DNA of 64,000 nucleotides from Couchioplanes caeruleus (GTDB taxonomy: Bacteria; Actinomycetota; Actinomycetes; Mycobacteriales; Micromonosporaceae). The stretch is from NCBI RefSeq assembly GCF_003751945.1, contig NZ_RJKL01000001.1, positions 372,001 through 436,000 of the forward strand, in the 5' to 3' direction. This document shows positions 42,119 to 50,895 of this stretch, piece by piece (the first letter of the stretch is position 1; each line of letters starts with the position of its first letter). The translations under genes and the position numbers were made by a program. The notes under the pieces are model-generated. The model did no database searches, was not told the origin of the DNA, and saw nothing but the letters and a program-made list of their open reading frames with translations.

Positions 42119-42163
42119 AGATGCGTTCCGTGGCGTCTCCCCGGCCCGACCGAAGGAGACACC

Positions 42164-43375
42164 ATGCAAGCCGACCACCGCCGGCTCGGACGCGAGCTCG
42201 ACGTCTTCGACTCCGACCCGCTCATCGGCGCGGGGCTGCCGTTCTGGCTACCGCCCGGCGCCGCCGCCCGCCATGAGGTGGAGTCGTACGTCCGCGATCT
42301 GGAACGCCGCGCCGGGTTCCAGCACGTGCATTCGCCGGTGCTGGCCAAGCGCGAGCTCTACGAGTTGTCCGGCCACTGGGCGCACTTCGCGGGCGACATG
42401 TTCCCGCCGGTACGCCTCGGCGACGACGAGCTGGTGCTGCGGCCCAGCCTGTGCCCGCATCACGCGCTGATCTTCCGGTCGAGGCACCGCTCGTACCGTG
42501 AGCTGCCGCTGCGGATCGCCGAGATCGGCCCGATGTACCGTGCCGAGCGGTCCGGTGTCCTGGGTGGCCTGTCCCGGGTGCGGGCCATCTCGCTCAACGA
42601 CGGGCACGTGTTCTGCACCGTGCCGCAGGCCGGCGAGGAGGTGGCCGCGGCGCTGCGGCTGATGGGACAGGCGCACGACGCGCTGGGGGTGCGGGTCCGC
42701 TCGTACCGGCTGTCGCTGCGCGGAGACGGTGGCGAGTACGCCGGTGACGACGACGCGTGGGACGAGGCCGGGCGGGTGCTGCGCGAGGCCCTGGAGGCGG
42801 CCGGCGTGCCCTACGAGGAGGCCGCCGGGGAGGCCGCGTTCTACGGCCCGAAGATCGACGTGCAGGTCGCCGATCCGGCGGGCCGGGAGTCCACCCTGTC
42901 CACCGTGCAGCTTGATTTCCACCAGCCCGCGCAGTTCGGCCTCTCCTATGCCGACGCCTCCGGCGGCCGGGCCCGGCCGGTGATGGTGCACCGCAGCCTG
43001 GTCGGCTCGTTCGAGCGGCTGTTCGCGCACCTCGTCGAGGTCCACGCGGGAGCCCTGCCACCCTGGTACGCGCCGGTCCAGGTGGTCGTGCTGCCGGTCG
43101 CCGCCGCGCAGGACGCGGCGGCCGCGGCGTTCGCCCGGGACGCGGTCGCCGCGGGGCTGCGCGCCGAGGTGTGCCACGACGGCTCCGTCGGCGCCCGGAT
43201 CCGGGCGGCGGCCGGGCGCAAGGTTCCGTACGTGGCGGTGATCGGTGCGCGGGAGGCTCCTCGGGGCGAGGTGGCGCTGCGCCTGCGCGACGGCAGACGG
43301 CTGCCCGCCCGTTCCGGCGCCGACGCGATCAGCCTCATGGCGAGGGTCGTGGCGGCGCGGGCGCCGGGTGTCTAG
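42164..43375 (+). CDS. thrS: Short threonyl-tRNA synthetase without TGS and editing domains
   Basis: 403 residues against about 650-680 for normal ThrRS. It begins directly at the catalytic domain (DHRRLGRELDVFDSDPLIGA) and ends with the anticodon-binding domain (PVQVVVLPVAAAQDAAAA). The zinc ligands are kept: Cys in LVLRPSLCPHH, His in SLNDGHVFC, His in PVMVHRSLVGSFERL; motif 2 is YRAERSGVLGGLSRVRA. The TGS and N2 editing domains that clear Ser-tRNA-Thr are absent. It may be a second, stress or resistance copy. ATG follows AAGGAG. Confidence 0.88.
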   Translation: MQADHRRLGRELDVFDSDPLIGAGLPFWLPPGAAARHEVESYVRDLERRAGFQHVHSPVLAKRELYELSGHWAHFAGDMFPPVRLGDDELVLRPSLCPHHALIFRSRHRSYRELPLRIAEIGPMYRAERSGVLGGLSRVRAISLNDGHVFCTVPQAGEEVAAALRLMGQAHDALGVRVRSYRLSLRGDGGEYAGDDDAWDEAGRVLREALEAAGVPYEEAAGEAAFYGPKIDVQVADPAGRESTLSTVQLDFHQPAQFGLSYADASGGRARPVMVHRSLVGSFERLFAHLVEVHAGALPPWYAPVQVVVLPVAAAQDAAAAAFARDAVAAGLRAEVCHDGSVGARIRAAAGRKVPYVAVIGAREAPRGEVALRLRDGRRLPARSGADAISLMARVVAARAPGV

Positions 43376-43767
43376 CCGAGAGCGTCGAGGATGCGCTTGT
43401 GGTGCGTGTCCAGCTCCTCGCCGCTGATGCCGGAGTTCACCTTGGCGAAGTCGAAGTCGGCCATCTCCCAGGCGGGGAAGACGTGCACATGGGCGTGCGG
43501 CACCTCGAACCCGGCGACCACGAGACCGACCCGTGGCGCGTCGAACGCCCGCTTGAGCGCGGCGCCGACGGTGTGGCTCACGGTCATCACGTGTGCCAGC
43601 AGGCCGGGGTCGAGGTCCGTCCACTCGTCCACCTCGGCGCGCGGGACGACCAGGGTGTGCCCGGGCGTCAGGGGCGCGATGGTGAGGAAGGCGGCGACCT
43701 GCTCGTCCGACCAGACGATCCGGCCGGGCAGCTCGCCGTTGATGATTTGGGAGAAGATCGTCGGCAC
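43372..43767 (-). CDS. HIT-family nucleotide hydrolase
   Basis: 131 residues with TIFSQIINGELPGRIVWSDE and the histidine triad PHAHVHVFP. HIT proteins hydrolyse AMP-linked nucleotides. GTG 43767 follows GGAAGG. Its stop overlaps the ThrRS stop by 4 bases on the opposite strand. Confidence 0.9.
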   Translation of the reverse strand: MPTIFSQIINGELPGRIVWSDEQVAAFLTIAPLTPGHTLVVPRAEVDEWTDLDPGLLAHVMTVSHTVGAALKRAFDAPRVGLVVAGFEVPHAHVHVFPAWEMADFDFAKVNSGISGEELDTHHKRILDALG

Positions 43768-43848
43768 TGCGGGAACCTTCCTGTGGGGCACACCGGGTGC
43801 GGGTGCGTCCATGACATCACGTCACCGGCACCCGGCGTACCACCGGGA

Positions 43849-44856
43849 TCAGGCGAGCCGCACGAGGTTCTTGCCGACGCCGTCGCCGCGCAGCATGGCG
43901 AGGAAGGCCTCCGGGGCCGCCCCGATGCCCTCGAAGACGGTCTCGCGATGCTTGACGGTGCCGTTCGCGAGCAGGGGCGCGACCTCGCGGACGAACTCGT
44001 CGCGCAGGTCGCCGTGGTCGCTGACCAGCATGCCGCGCATCGTGAGGCGCTTGGCGATGATCATGGGAAGGTTGCGGGGGGCGGGCGTCGGCTCGGTGGC
44101 GTTGTAGACGCTGATCATGCCGCAGACGCAGATCCGGCCGTGCAGGTTCAGCGACGAGATCGCCGCCTCGAGGTGGTCGCCGCCGACGTTGTCGAAGTAG
44201 ACGTCGATGCCGTCCGGTGCGGCCTGGCGAAGCTGGTCGTGCACGGGCGCGTCGTGGTAGTCGAACGCCGCGTCGAAGCCCAGCTCGTCGCGCAGGTAGG
44301 CCACCTTCTCGGCCGAGCCGGCGCTGCCGATCACCCGGGCCGCGCCCCGGTGCTTCGCGAGCTGGCCGACGACCTGGCCGACGGCGCCGGCGGCGCTGGA
44401 GACGAAGACGGTGTCGCCGGGCTTGAACTCGGCGCTGCGCAGCAGGCCGGCGTACGCGGTCAGCCCGGTCATGCCGAGCACGCCCAGGTACGCACCCAGC
44501 GGGGCCACCGAGGGGTCGACCTTCGCCACGGCCTTGACCGGGAGCAGCGCGTACTCGCGCCAACCGAGGCCGTGCAGGACGGTGTCGCCCGGCGTGAACC
44601 CGTCGGCCCCGCTGGCGACCACCTCGCCCACCGCGCCGCCCTCGAGCGCCTTGCCGAGCGCGAACGGCGGCACGTAGGACTCGCGGTCGTCCATCCGCCC
44701 GCGCATGTACGGGTCGACGCTCATCAGGAGGTTACGCACGAGAATCTGGCCGGGCCCCGGGTCGGGCACCTCGACCCGGGCGGTCTCGAACGTGTCGGCC
44801 GTCGGCCAGCCCCGGGGACGGGCGGCGAGGCGGATCTCAGTGGAAAGAACGCTCAT
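43849..44856 (-). CDS. NADP-dependent MDR oxidoreductase (CurA/prostaglandin-reductase type)
   Basis: 335 residues: LLMSVDPYMRGRMDDRESYV, then the nucleotide loop VFVSSAAGAVGQVVGQLAKH and DVYFDNVGGDHLEAAISSL. These zinc-free MDR enzymes reduce enone double bonds with NADPH. Alone on its transcript. Confidence 0.9.
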   Translation of the reverse strand: MSVLSTEIRLAARPRGWPTADTFETARVEVPDPGPGQILVRNLLMSVDPYMRGRMDDRESYVPPFALGKALEGGAVGEVVASGADGFTPGDTVLHGLGWREYALLPVKAVAKVDPSVAPLGAYLGVLGMTGLTAYAGLLRSAEFKPGDTVFVSSAAGAVGQVVGQLAKHRGAARVIGSAGSAEKVAYLRDELGFDAAFDYHDAPVHDQLRQAAPDGIDVYFDNVGGDHLEAAISSLNLHGRICVCGMISVYNATEPTPAPRNLPMIIAKRLTMRGMLVSDHGDLRDEFVREVAPLLANGTVKHRETVFEGIGAAPEAFLAMLRGDGVGKNLVRLA

Positions 44857-44884
44857 GATCCGACCCTAGACCGGGTCTCCGGCC

Positions 44885-44910
44885 GCCCGGGCCCGCTACC
44901 GGGCCCGGGC
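44885..44910. terminator. Hairpin between htpG and its upstream neighbour
   Basis: An 11-bp stem GCCCGGGCCCG/CGGGCCCGGGC with a 4-nt loop, 14 bases after the htpG stop on the minus strand. Confidence 0.65.
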
Positions 44911-44924
44911 GACGAAGATCATGA

Positions 44925-46769
44925 TCAGACGGTACGGGCCAGCCGGTCGGCGAGCAGCTTGGCGAAGCGCGCCGGGTCGGCCAGGTCGCCGCCCTCGGCG
45001 AGCAGGGCGGTGCCGTACAGCAGCTCGGCCGTCTCGGGCAGGTCCGCGGCGGCGGCGTCCCGGGCGTACGCGTCGCGCAGGCCGGTGACCAGCGGGTGCT
45101 CCGGGTTGAGCTCGAGGATGCGCTTGACGGGCGGCACCTGCTGACCCATGGCCTTGTACATCTTCTCCAGGGTCGGTGTGATGTCGTCGGCGTCGCTGAC
45201 CAGGCAGGCCGGCGAGGTGGTGAGGCGGGTGGACAGGCGGACCTCCTTGACCTCCTCCAGGGTCTCGCCCAGCCAGGTCAGCAGCGGCGCGTACTCGCCG
45301 GCCTTCTCCTCGCTCGGCTTGTCGTCCGAGGGCAGGTCGACGGTGCCCCGGGCGATGGACTGCAGTTTCTTGCCGTCGTACTCGGGCACCGCGTCGACCC
45401 AGATCTCGTCCACCGGGTCGATGAGCAGCAGAACCTCGTATCCCTGCGCCTTGAAGGCCTCCATGTGCGGGGAGTTCTCGACCTGGGCCCGGCTCTCGCC
45501 GGTCATGAAGTAGATCTCCTCCTGGCCCTCCTTCATCCGCGAGACGTAGTCGGCGAGGGTTGTCGGCTCGTCACCCGCGGTCGTCGCGAACGACGCGACG
45601 TCGAGGATGGCCTTGCGGTCGTCGGCCTCGCCGAGCAGGCCCTCCTTGACGGCGCGGCCGAACTCGCGCCAGAAGGTGCGGTACTTCTCCGGCTCCTTCG
45701 TCATCAGGTCCTTGATGGTGGACAGGACCTTCTTGGCGAGCCGGCGCCGGATCATCTGGATGTGCCGGTCCTGCTGGAGGATCTCGCGGGAGATGTTCAG
45801 CGACAGGTCGGCGGCGTCCACGACGCCCTTGACGAAGCGCAGGTAGTCGGGGATCAGCTCGCGGCTGTCGTCCATGATGAACACGCGCTTGACGTAGAGC
45901 TGGATGCCCCGGCGCCCGTCGCGCTGGAAGAGGTCGTGCGGCGCCCGGGACGGGATGAAGAGCAGGGCCTCGTACTCGAAGGTGCCCTCCGCCTTGAGGT
46001 TGATGATCTCGAGCGGGTCGGTCCAGTCGTGGCTGATGTGCCGGTAGAACTCGGCGTACTCCTCGTCCTTGACCTCGGCGCGTGGACGGGCCCAGAGGGC
46101 CTTCATGGAGTTGAGGGTCTCCGGCTCGCCCTCGCTCTTGACCAGGCGGATCGGGAAGGAGATGAAGTCGGAGTACCGCTTGACGATCTCCCGGATCTTC
46201 CACTCGTCGGCGTAGTCGTAGAGCGCGTCCTCCTCGTCCTTGGGACGCAGGTGAACGGTCACCGCGGTGCCGACGGGCACGTCCGGCACCTCCTCGATCG
46301 TGTACGTGCCCTCGCCGGCCGACTCCCAGCGCGTGCCGGTGTCCTCCCCGGCCTTGCGGGTCACCAGGGAGACGTTGTCGGCGACCATGAACGTCGAGTA
46401 GAAGCCGACACCGAACTGTCCGATGAGCTCGGCGGACTCCTTGTTCTCCTTGAGCTGGCGCAGCATCTCGGCGGTGCCCGAGCGGGCGATGGTGCCGATC
46501 AGCCCCACGACCTCCTCGCGCGACATGCCGATGCCGTTGTCGCGGACCGTCAGCGTGCGGGCGTCCTTATCGGCCTCGATCGCAATGTGCGGGTCGTCGG
46601 CCCTGAGCGCCTCGTCGTGCAGGCCGGCGAGGCGCCGCTTGTCCAATGCGTCGGAGGCGTTGGAGATCAGCTCGCGCAGGAAGATGTCCTTGTTCGAGTA
46701 GATCGAGTGGACCATCAACTGCAGGAGCTGGCGGGCCTCGGCCTGGAACTCCAGCGTCTCGGTGCTCAT
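44925..46769 (-). CDS. htpG: Chaperone HtpG (Hsp90)
   Basis: 614 residues. The N-terminal GHKL ATPase is clear (HSIYSNKDIFLRELISNASD, VRDNGIGMSREEVV, IGQFGVGFYSTFMVAD), then the middle domain (LYVKRVFIMDDSRELIPDYL, LSLNISREILQQDR) and the C-terminal dimerisation domain. ATP-driven folding of client proteins in the cytosol. ATG 46769 follows GGAGGG. Confidence 0.96.
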   Translation of the reverse strand: MSTETLEFQAEARQLLQLMVHSIYSNKDIFLRELISNASDALDKRRLAGLHDEALRADDPHIAIEADKDARTLTVRDNGIGMSREEVVGLIGTIARSGTAEMLRQLKENKESAELIGQFGVGFYSTFMVADNVSLVTRKAGEDTGTRWESAGEGTYTIEEVPDVPVGTAVTVHLRPKDEEDALYDYADEWKIREIVKRYSDFISFPIRLVKSEGEPETLNSMKALWARPRAEVKDEEYAEFYRHISHDWTDPLEIINLKAEGTFEYEALLFIPSRAPHDLFQRDGRRGIQLYVKRVFIMDDSRELIPDYLRFVKGVVDAADLSLNISREILQQDRHIQMIRRRLAKKVLSTIKDLMTKEPEKYRTFWREFGRAVKEGLLGEADDRKAILDVASFATTAGDEPTTLADYVSRMKEGQEEIYFMTGESRAQVENSPHMEAFKAQGYEVLLLIDPVDEIWVDAVPEYDGKKLQSIARGTVDLPSDDKPSEEKAGEYAPLLTWLGETLEEVKEVRLSTRLTTSPACLVSDADDITPTLEKMYKAMGQQVPPVKRILELNPEHPLVTGLRDAYARDAAAADLPETAELLYGTALLAEGGDLADPARFAKLLADRLARTV

Positions 46770-46827
46770 GTCGTCCCTCCGTGCATACGGGTGTTGTCCG
46801 ACGCTGATCGTATGACCCGCCGCCCGG

Positions 46828-47571
46828 CTACTCGAAAGGGTCGCCCGTGGGCACCGCGGGCGGCCAGTCCACCGAGCCGGGACCGGGCAGGCCACCGGCG
46901 CCGGGCGCCCACGGGAACCCGTGGTCGTCGGCCTGCGGCGAGGACTTGGCCGGCTCCGGCTCGGCGGTGGCCGGCGTCGTGGCCGGCGTCGTCGCGGGCG
47001 TCGTGGCCGGCGTCGTCGCGGGCGTCGTGGCCGGGGTGGTGGCGGGTGTGGTGGCCGGGGTGGTCGCCGGGGTCGTGGCGGGCGTCGTGGCCGGAGTGGT
47101 CGCGGGCGGCGCCGCCGGGGTCGTAGCGTCCGGCGCGGGCCGCTGCGGCGCCGGCCGTGTGGTCGCCCGCGTCGGCGTGGGCACCGGCGGCGCCGGGCGC
47201 GAGAAGGCCGGTGGCCGGAGAGCGGCGGTCGTGCGCTGCGGCCCGGCCGTCGTCGCCGCGGGCGTGGTGCCGGTCGCCGCGGCCGGGTTCGCCGTGGTCG
47301 TCCCCGGCGGTGGGGTCAGCGTGAGGATCCGCGAGGGCGCCCGGACCGGCTCGCCCGCCTGGCGGGACGGCGCCACGCCGGGAGCCGGCCGGGCCGCTGC
47401 CCCGAGTTCCTGCGCCGCTCCCGCCGCGACCGTCCGGTCCCCCGGGGCCGCCGTGCCGCCGCCACGCCCGTCGTCGCCGGCGCCGAGCACGACGGCTCCC
47501 GTGCCGGAGACCAGGCACACCACCGCCATGCAGCCGATGAGCTGCTTTTCCCGCCTCGTCAACTCAACCAT
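46828..47571 (-). CDS. Membrane-anchored protein with PATT repeats
   Basis: 247 residues. A basic start VELTRREKQLIG is followed by one membrane helix (MAVVCLVSGTGAVVLGAG), then a long extracellular Pro/Thr/Ala region with eleven tandem PATT units, ending in an acidic Pro/Trp tail (PGSVDWPPAVPTGDPFE). It resembles a cell-wall-spanning stalk and would be O-glycosylated in many actinomycetes. Function unknown. ATG 47571 is chosen because the preceding 46 residues are not protein-like. Confidence 0.65.
   Translation of the reverse strand: MVELTRREKQLIGCMAVVCLVSGTGAVVLGAGDDGRGGGTAAPGDRTVAAGAAQELGAAARPAPGVAPSRQAGEPVRAPSRILTLTPPPGTTTANPAAATGTTPAATTAGPQRTTAALRPPAFSRPAPPVPTPTRATTRPAPQRPAPDATTPAAPPATTPATTPATTPATTPATTPATTPATTPATTPATTPATTPATTPATAEPEPAKSSPQADDHGFPWAPGAGGLPGPGSVDWPPAVPTGDPFE
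46973..47104 (-). repeat. Eleven 12-bp tandem repeats encoding PATT
   Basis: The unit on the plus strand is GGC-GTC-GT(G/C)-GC(C/G) with variable third bases, 132 bp in all, in frame with the gene. Confidence 0.85.
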
Positions 47572-47757
47572 GAAATGGTCATACCGGCATGAAGGTGATT
47601 TCAGAGCCGGTTCAGCAATATTTCCCTCCGTGTCGTTGCCCACCACGAATTCGCCGTATCTCACTGTGCGTGAGCCTTGCAGAGGGACAACTACGCTGGG
47701 TATCTTCACCTTCTACTTCTGCGGCACCGGGCTGCGGAGGTACATGCAGGAGTTATC

Positions 47758-48027
47758 GTGAAGTTGAGCGAGGTCGCCATGGCCGCCGCTATCACCGTGA
47801 GTATCGCTGGTGTCTCTTACGCTACGTTGAACACGAAGAGCGTCACGCGGGCGACGACGGAGGTGGCGCAGCAGGTCTCCTGCCGGACCGTCGACGAGGC
47901 GATCGTGGCCTACGAGGCGCGACACCACGCCGCGCCGACCCGGGTCGCGCAGCTCGCGCCCTTCGTGAAGGGCGACATCTCCGCCTACCGGATCACCGAC
48001 GGCAGGACGACCGGCCCCGGCTGCTGA
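47758..48027 (+). CDS. Small pilin-like/secreted protein
   Basis: 89 residues. KLSEVAMAAAITVSIAGVSY is a single N-terminal helix; the remaining 65 residues contain VDEAIVAYEARHHAAPTRVA and two cysteines. The pattern of a hydrophobic helix followed by a short xEAxxxYEAxHxxxPT segment is reminiscent of pseudopilins. No prepilin cleavage site is clear. GTG follows AGGAG. Confidence 0.6.
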   Translation: MKLSEVAMAAAITVSIAGVSYATLNTKSVTRATTEVAQQVSCRTVDEAIVAYEARHHAAPTRVAQLAPFVKGDISAYRITDGRTTGPGC

Positions 48028-48068
48028 CGCCACGGGAACCTGGCGCGGCCGGGGCATGATCCGATGGC

Positions 48069-48217
48069 ATGCTCGCCGACGTGCAGGCGCTGGAGCGCGC
48101 CTTGCCGCAGCCCAAGGCGGCCGGTGGATACGCGAGGGACGCCACGACTTCGGCTGTCGGAGCACCTTCCTGCCCGCCGCGTTCGACCTCGTGGCGCGCG
48201 TGAACCCGCGCGAGTGA
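48069..48217 (+). pseudogene. Small hypothetical gene with a frameshift
   Basis: The frame MLADVQALERALPQPK passes, after one apparent missing base near 48118, into RWIREGRHDFGCRSTFLPAA then FDLVARVNPRE and TGA. Together they give a coherent 49-residue protein; separately neither does. No family is recognised. Confidence 0.35.
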
Positions 48218-48300
48218 ATGGGCCCAGGCCTTTACGGCCGCCCTCCACCCTCCGTAGCGTCAGTGCTCAGTGCAACGATTCCGTAACGCTCGGAGGAACC

Positions 48301-48669
48301 ATGCGCCGTACCGCCGTCCTCACCGGATTCGTCCTCGCCGCGCTCTGGGTCGCCGCGCCCGCCCAGGCCTTCGCCCACAACGCCGTGCACAACGCCGGCA
48401 TGCACGTCCTGCTCGACGGCCTGACCCTCGCGGTAGTCTCCGCGCCGGTGTGGACGGTGCTGCTGTGGCGGGGGCCCCGCCGGCTGGCGTTCGCCGCGCT
48501 CATCGGCGCCGTCCAGGTCCCGGTCGCCGTCATCGGCTTCCTGCCCATCGCGAATCCGTACCTGCATCTGACGCTGTTCGTGCTCGCGCTGACGCTGACC
48601 GGCGCCTCGCTGCATGTGGCCCGGCGCGGCCCGGTCAGCGCGCCGGCACCGGCCCGCGATCGACGGTGA
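48301..48669 (+). CDS. Small membrane protein, 122 residues
   Basis: A signal-like first helix (LTGFVLAALWVAAPAQAFA) is followed by three hydrophobic segments (LLDGLTLAVVSAPVWTVLLW, LAFAALIGAVQVPVAVIGFL, LTLFVLALTLTGASLHV). GGAGGA precedes the ATG. Function unknown. Its end overlaps the convergent gene by 35 bases. Confidence 0.7.
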   Translation: MRRTAVLTGFVLAALWVAAPAQAFAHNAVHNAGMHVLLDGLTLAVVSAPVWTVLLWRGPRRLAFAALIGAVQVPVAVIGFLPIANPYLHLTLFVLALTLTGASLHVARRGPVSAPAPARDRR

Positions 48670-49003
48670 CCCACTCCCCGGTCGGCGCCCGGACGGCCAG
48701 CCCCGACACGGGGTCGTCCGGCGCCGCGCCGGCCCGCAGCACCCGCACCACCGGGCAGCCCTCGGTCTCCGCATGCCAGAAGCCGGCCGGGTCCCGGACC
48801 GCCGACCAGCGGCAGTGCTCCTCGTCGGCGAAGCCCCACGCCAGCATCAGATCGCGGCCGTCCATCGAGTACCGGCCCGCGGAGGCGACCCGCTCGCCGT
48901 CGGGACGGTGGAAGAACTCGGCACGCAGGCCGGGCACGGGCACGCCCTCGAACGCGGCGTCCGTGACCGTCCGGTGCGGGGTGTAAAGGTCCAGATCGGG
49001 CAT
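48635..49003 (-). CDS. Hypothetical protein, 122 residues
   Basis: MPDLDLYTPHRTVTDAAFEG opens a soluble protein with YSMDGRDLMLAWGFADEEHC and GFWHAETEGCPVVRVL. Composition is coding-like; no family is recognised and the ribosome site is weak. Confidence 0.55.
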   Translation of the reverse strand: MPDLDLYTPHRTVTDAAFEGVPVPGLRAEFFHRPDGERVASAGRYSMDGRDLMLAWGFADEEHCRWSAVRDPAGFWHAETEGCPVVRVLRAGAAPDDPVSGLAVRAPTGEWVTVDRGPVPAR

Positions 49004-49102
49004 CGGCACGGACCGACCCTGCCACGGCCGGACGGCCAACCCGGTGCGGGACACGGGGGAAGAACCACTTCGGGTGACAGGCGTACGGCACACTGACCCC
49101 TC

Positions 49103-49987
49103 ATGCGCCTCGTCTCACTGCTGCCGTCCGCCACCGAGATCGTGTACGCCCTCGGCCTCGGCGCCGATCTGGTCGGCGTCACCTTCGAATGCGACGAGCC
49201 GCCGTCGGCCCGGACCGAGAAGACGGTGGTGGTCGGGGGCCGGGACACCCGCGGCATGACCCCGGCCGAGATCGACGGGTACGTGAAGTCGCAGATGGCG
49301 GCCGGCGCCGACCTGTACACCCTGCACGCGGGCGCCCTCGCGGGTCTCGACCCGGACCTGATCCTCACCCAGGACCTGTGCCGGGTGTGCGCGCTGCCGT
49401 CCGGGCAGGTCTCCGGCGCCCTGGACCATCTGGGCTGCCGGGCGGACGTGGTGTCGCTGGACCCGTACACGCTGGACGAGGTGCTCGCGACGTTCACCGA
49501 GGTGGGCGAGCGGGCCGGGGTGCCGGAGCGGGCCGCCGCGCTCGTGGCCTCGCTGCGGGGCCGGCTGGACGCCGTGGCGGCGGCGGTGGCGGGGCGGCCT
49601 CGTCCCCGGGTGGCGGTCGTCGAGTGGGTGGATCCGCCCTTCACCGCCGGTCACTGGGTGCCGGACCTGATCGCCGCCGCGGGCGGCGAGCCGGTGGCGG
49701 CCCGCCCCGGCCGCAAGTCGGTGGAGACGACCTGGGCGGAACTCGCCGCCGCGCGGCCCGACGTGGTGCTGGTCACGCCCTGCGGCTTCCACCTGGACGG
49801 TGCCGTGGCCCAGGCCGCGGCGGTGGTGCCGCACTTCCCCGAGGCCCGGGTGTGGGCCATCGACGGCGACGCGCTGGTCGTGCGCCCGGGCCCGCGGGTG
49901 GTCGACGGGGTCGAGGCGATCGCGGCGATCCTGCATCCGGACGCCGTACCGGCCGCCCCGGAGGGCGCCGTCGCCCGGGTCTGCTGA
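49103..49987 (+). CDS. BtuF-like cobalamin-binding protein (no signal peptide)
   Basis: 294 residues of the helical-backbone metal/B12-receptor fold: RLVSLLPSATEIVYALGLGA, DPDLILTQDLCRVCALPSG, VAVVEWVDPPFTAGHWVPDL, KSVETTWAELAAARPDVVLV. BtuF partners bind B12 outside the cell, but this one has no signal or lipobox, so it may act in the cytoplasm in corrinoid handling. There is no ABC permease next to it. Confidence 0.85.
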   Translation: MRLVSLLPSATEIVYALGLGADLVGVTFECDEPPSARTEKTVVVGGRDTRGMTPAEIDGYVKSQMAAGADLYTLHAGALAGLDPDLILTQDLCRVCALPSGQVSGALDHLGCRADVVSLDPYTLDEVLATFTEVGERAGVPERAAALVASLRGRLDAVAAAVAGRPRPRVAVVEWVDPPFTAGHWVPDLIAAAGGEPVAARPGRKSVETTWAELAAARPDVVLVTPCGFHLDGAVAQAAAVVPHFPEARVWAIDGDALVVRPGPRVVDGVEAIAAILHPDAVPAAPEGAVARVC

Positions 49988-49990
49988 GGA

Positions 49991-50782
49991 TCAGGCGCTG
50001 ACGGACGCGGGACGGCGGGAGGGCCGGGCGCGGCGCGCCACAGGAATGCGGGCCGGTGCCACCGTGGCCCGCCGGGCCTGCTCGGTGCGCCACAGCCAGG
50101 CGATGTCCTTGCCGAACGACCAGGTGGGCGAGATCACGGCGGCCGCCAGCGCGGCCAGCGCGACGGGGCCCGGCAGCAGGTTCGCGGTCGTGACCACCAG
50201 GACGACGCCCTGCAGCGCGGCGACGACCTTGCGGGAGAACCGCGGCGGCAGGGCGGCGTCGAGCCACGGCGCGATCCACGACGCGGCGACGAACACGTAG
50301 CGGAAGGCGCCGATGGCGACCGTCCACCAGCCGAACGTGCCGGCGACGAAGACGCTCAGCACCAGGACCAGGAACGCGTCGACCTCCATGTCGAAGCGGG
50401 CGCCCAGCGCGGTGGTGGTGTTCGTCCGGCGGGCGACCTGGCCGTCCACGCCGTCCAGGGCGAGGGCCACACCGACGAGCGTGACCAGCACCGGCAGGGC
50501 GACCGGGCGCTCGAAGGAGGTCACCACCAGGGCGGTGACCGCGCCGACCAGCGTCGCCCGACCCAGGGTGACCGCGTTGGCCGGCCCGAGCGCGCGCATC
50601 CCGGCCCGGCGCATCCCGCCGCGCAGCAGCAGGCACAGCGCCACGGCGAAGGCCGTACCGGCCAGCCAGCCGGCGAGGCTCAGCCCGGTCGTCGCCGCCA
50701 GCAGCGCCATGAGAACGAGCTGGACGACCGCCCCGGTCAGGGGTCCCCGCTCGGTGCGGGCGGTCATCGTGTCGATACTCAT
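49991..50782 (-). CDS. CDP-alcohol phosphatidyltransferase
   Basis: 263 residues, about six membrane helices, with the family motif DGVDGQVARRTNTTT then GARFDMEVDAF, carrying all four Asp residues. It transfers a phospho-alcohol to CDP-activated lipid (phosphatidylinositol- or phosphatidylglycerol-type lipids). ATG 50782 follows GGAGGCG. Divergent from the pterin-type cluster, 113 bases away. Confidence 0.87.
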   Translation of the reverse strand: MSIDTMTARTERGPLTGAVVQLVLMALLAATTGLSLAGWLAGTAFAVALCLLLRGGMRRAGMRALGPANAVTLGRATLVGAVTALVVTSFERPVALPVLVTLVGVALALDGVDGQVARRTNTTTALGARFDMEVDAFLVLVLSVFVAGTFGWWTVAIGAFRYVFVAASWIAPWLDAALPPRFSRKVVAALQGVVLVVTTANLLPGPVALAALAAAVISPTWSFGKDIAWLWRTEQARRATVAPARIPVARRARPSRRPASVSA

Positions 50783-50895
50783 AGTTACGCGCCTCCGGGT
50801 ATGCAAGATCAGGTCCCGCGTATGGTTGCCGCAGTTGCCCCTGAACACGCACGGCCCGCGCGTTCGGTTCACCCCCGGCGAGGAGATTTCACCCG

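Noticed and set aside
46973..47104. Possible CRISPR-like array
   Set aside because: Units are 12 bp, contiguous, without spacers and in frame with a PATT protein region.
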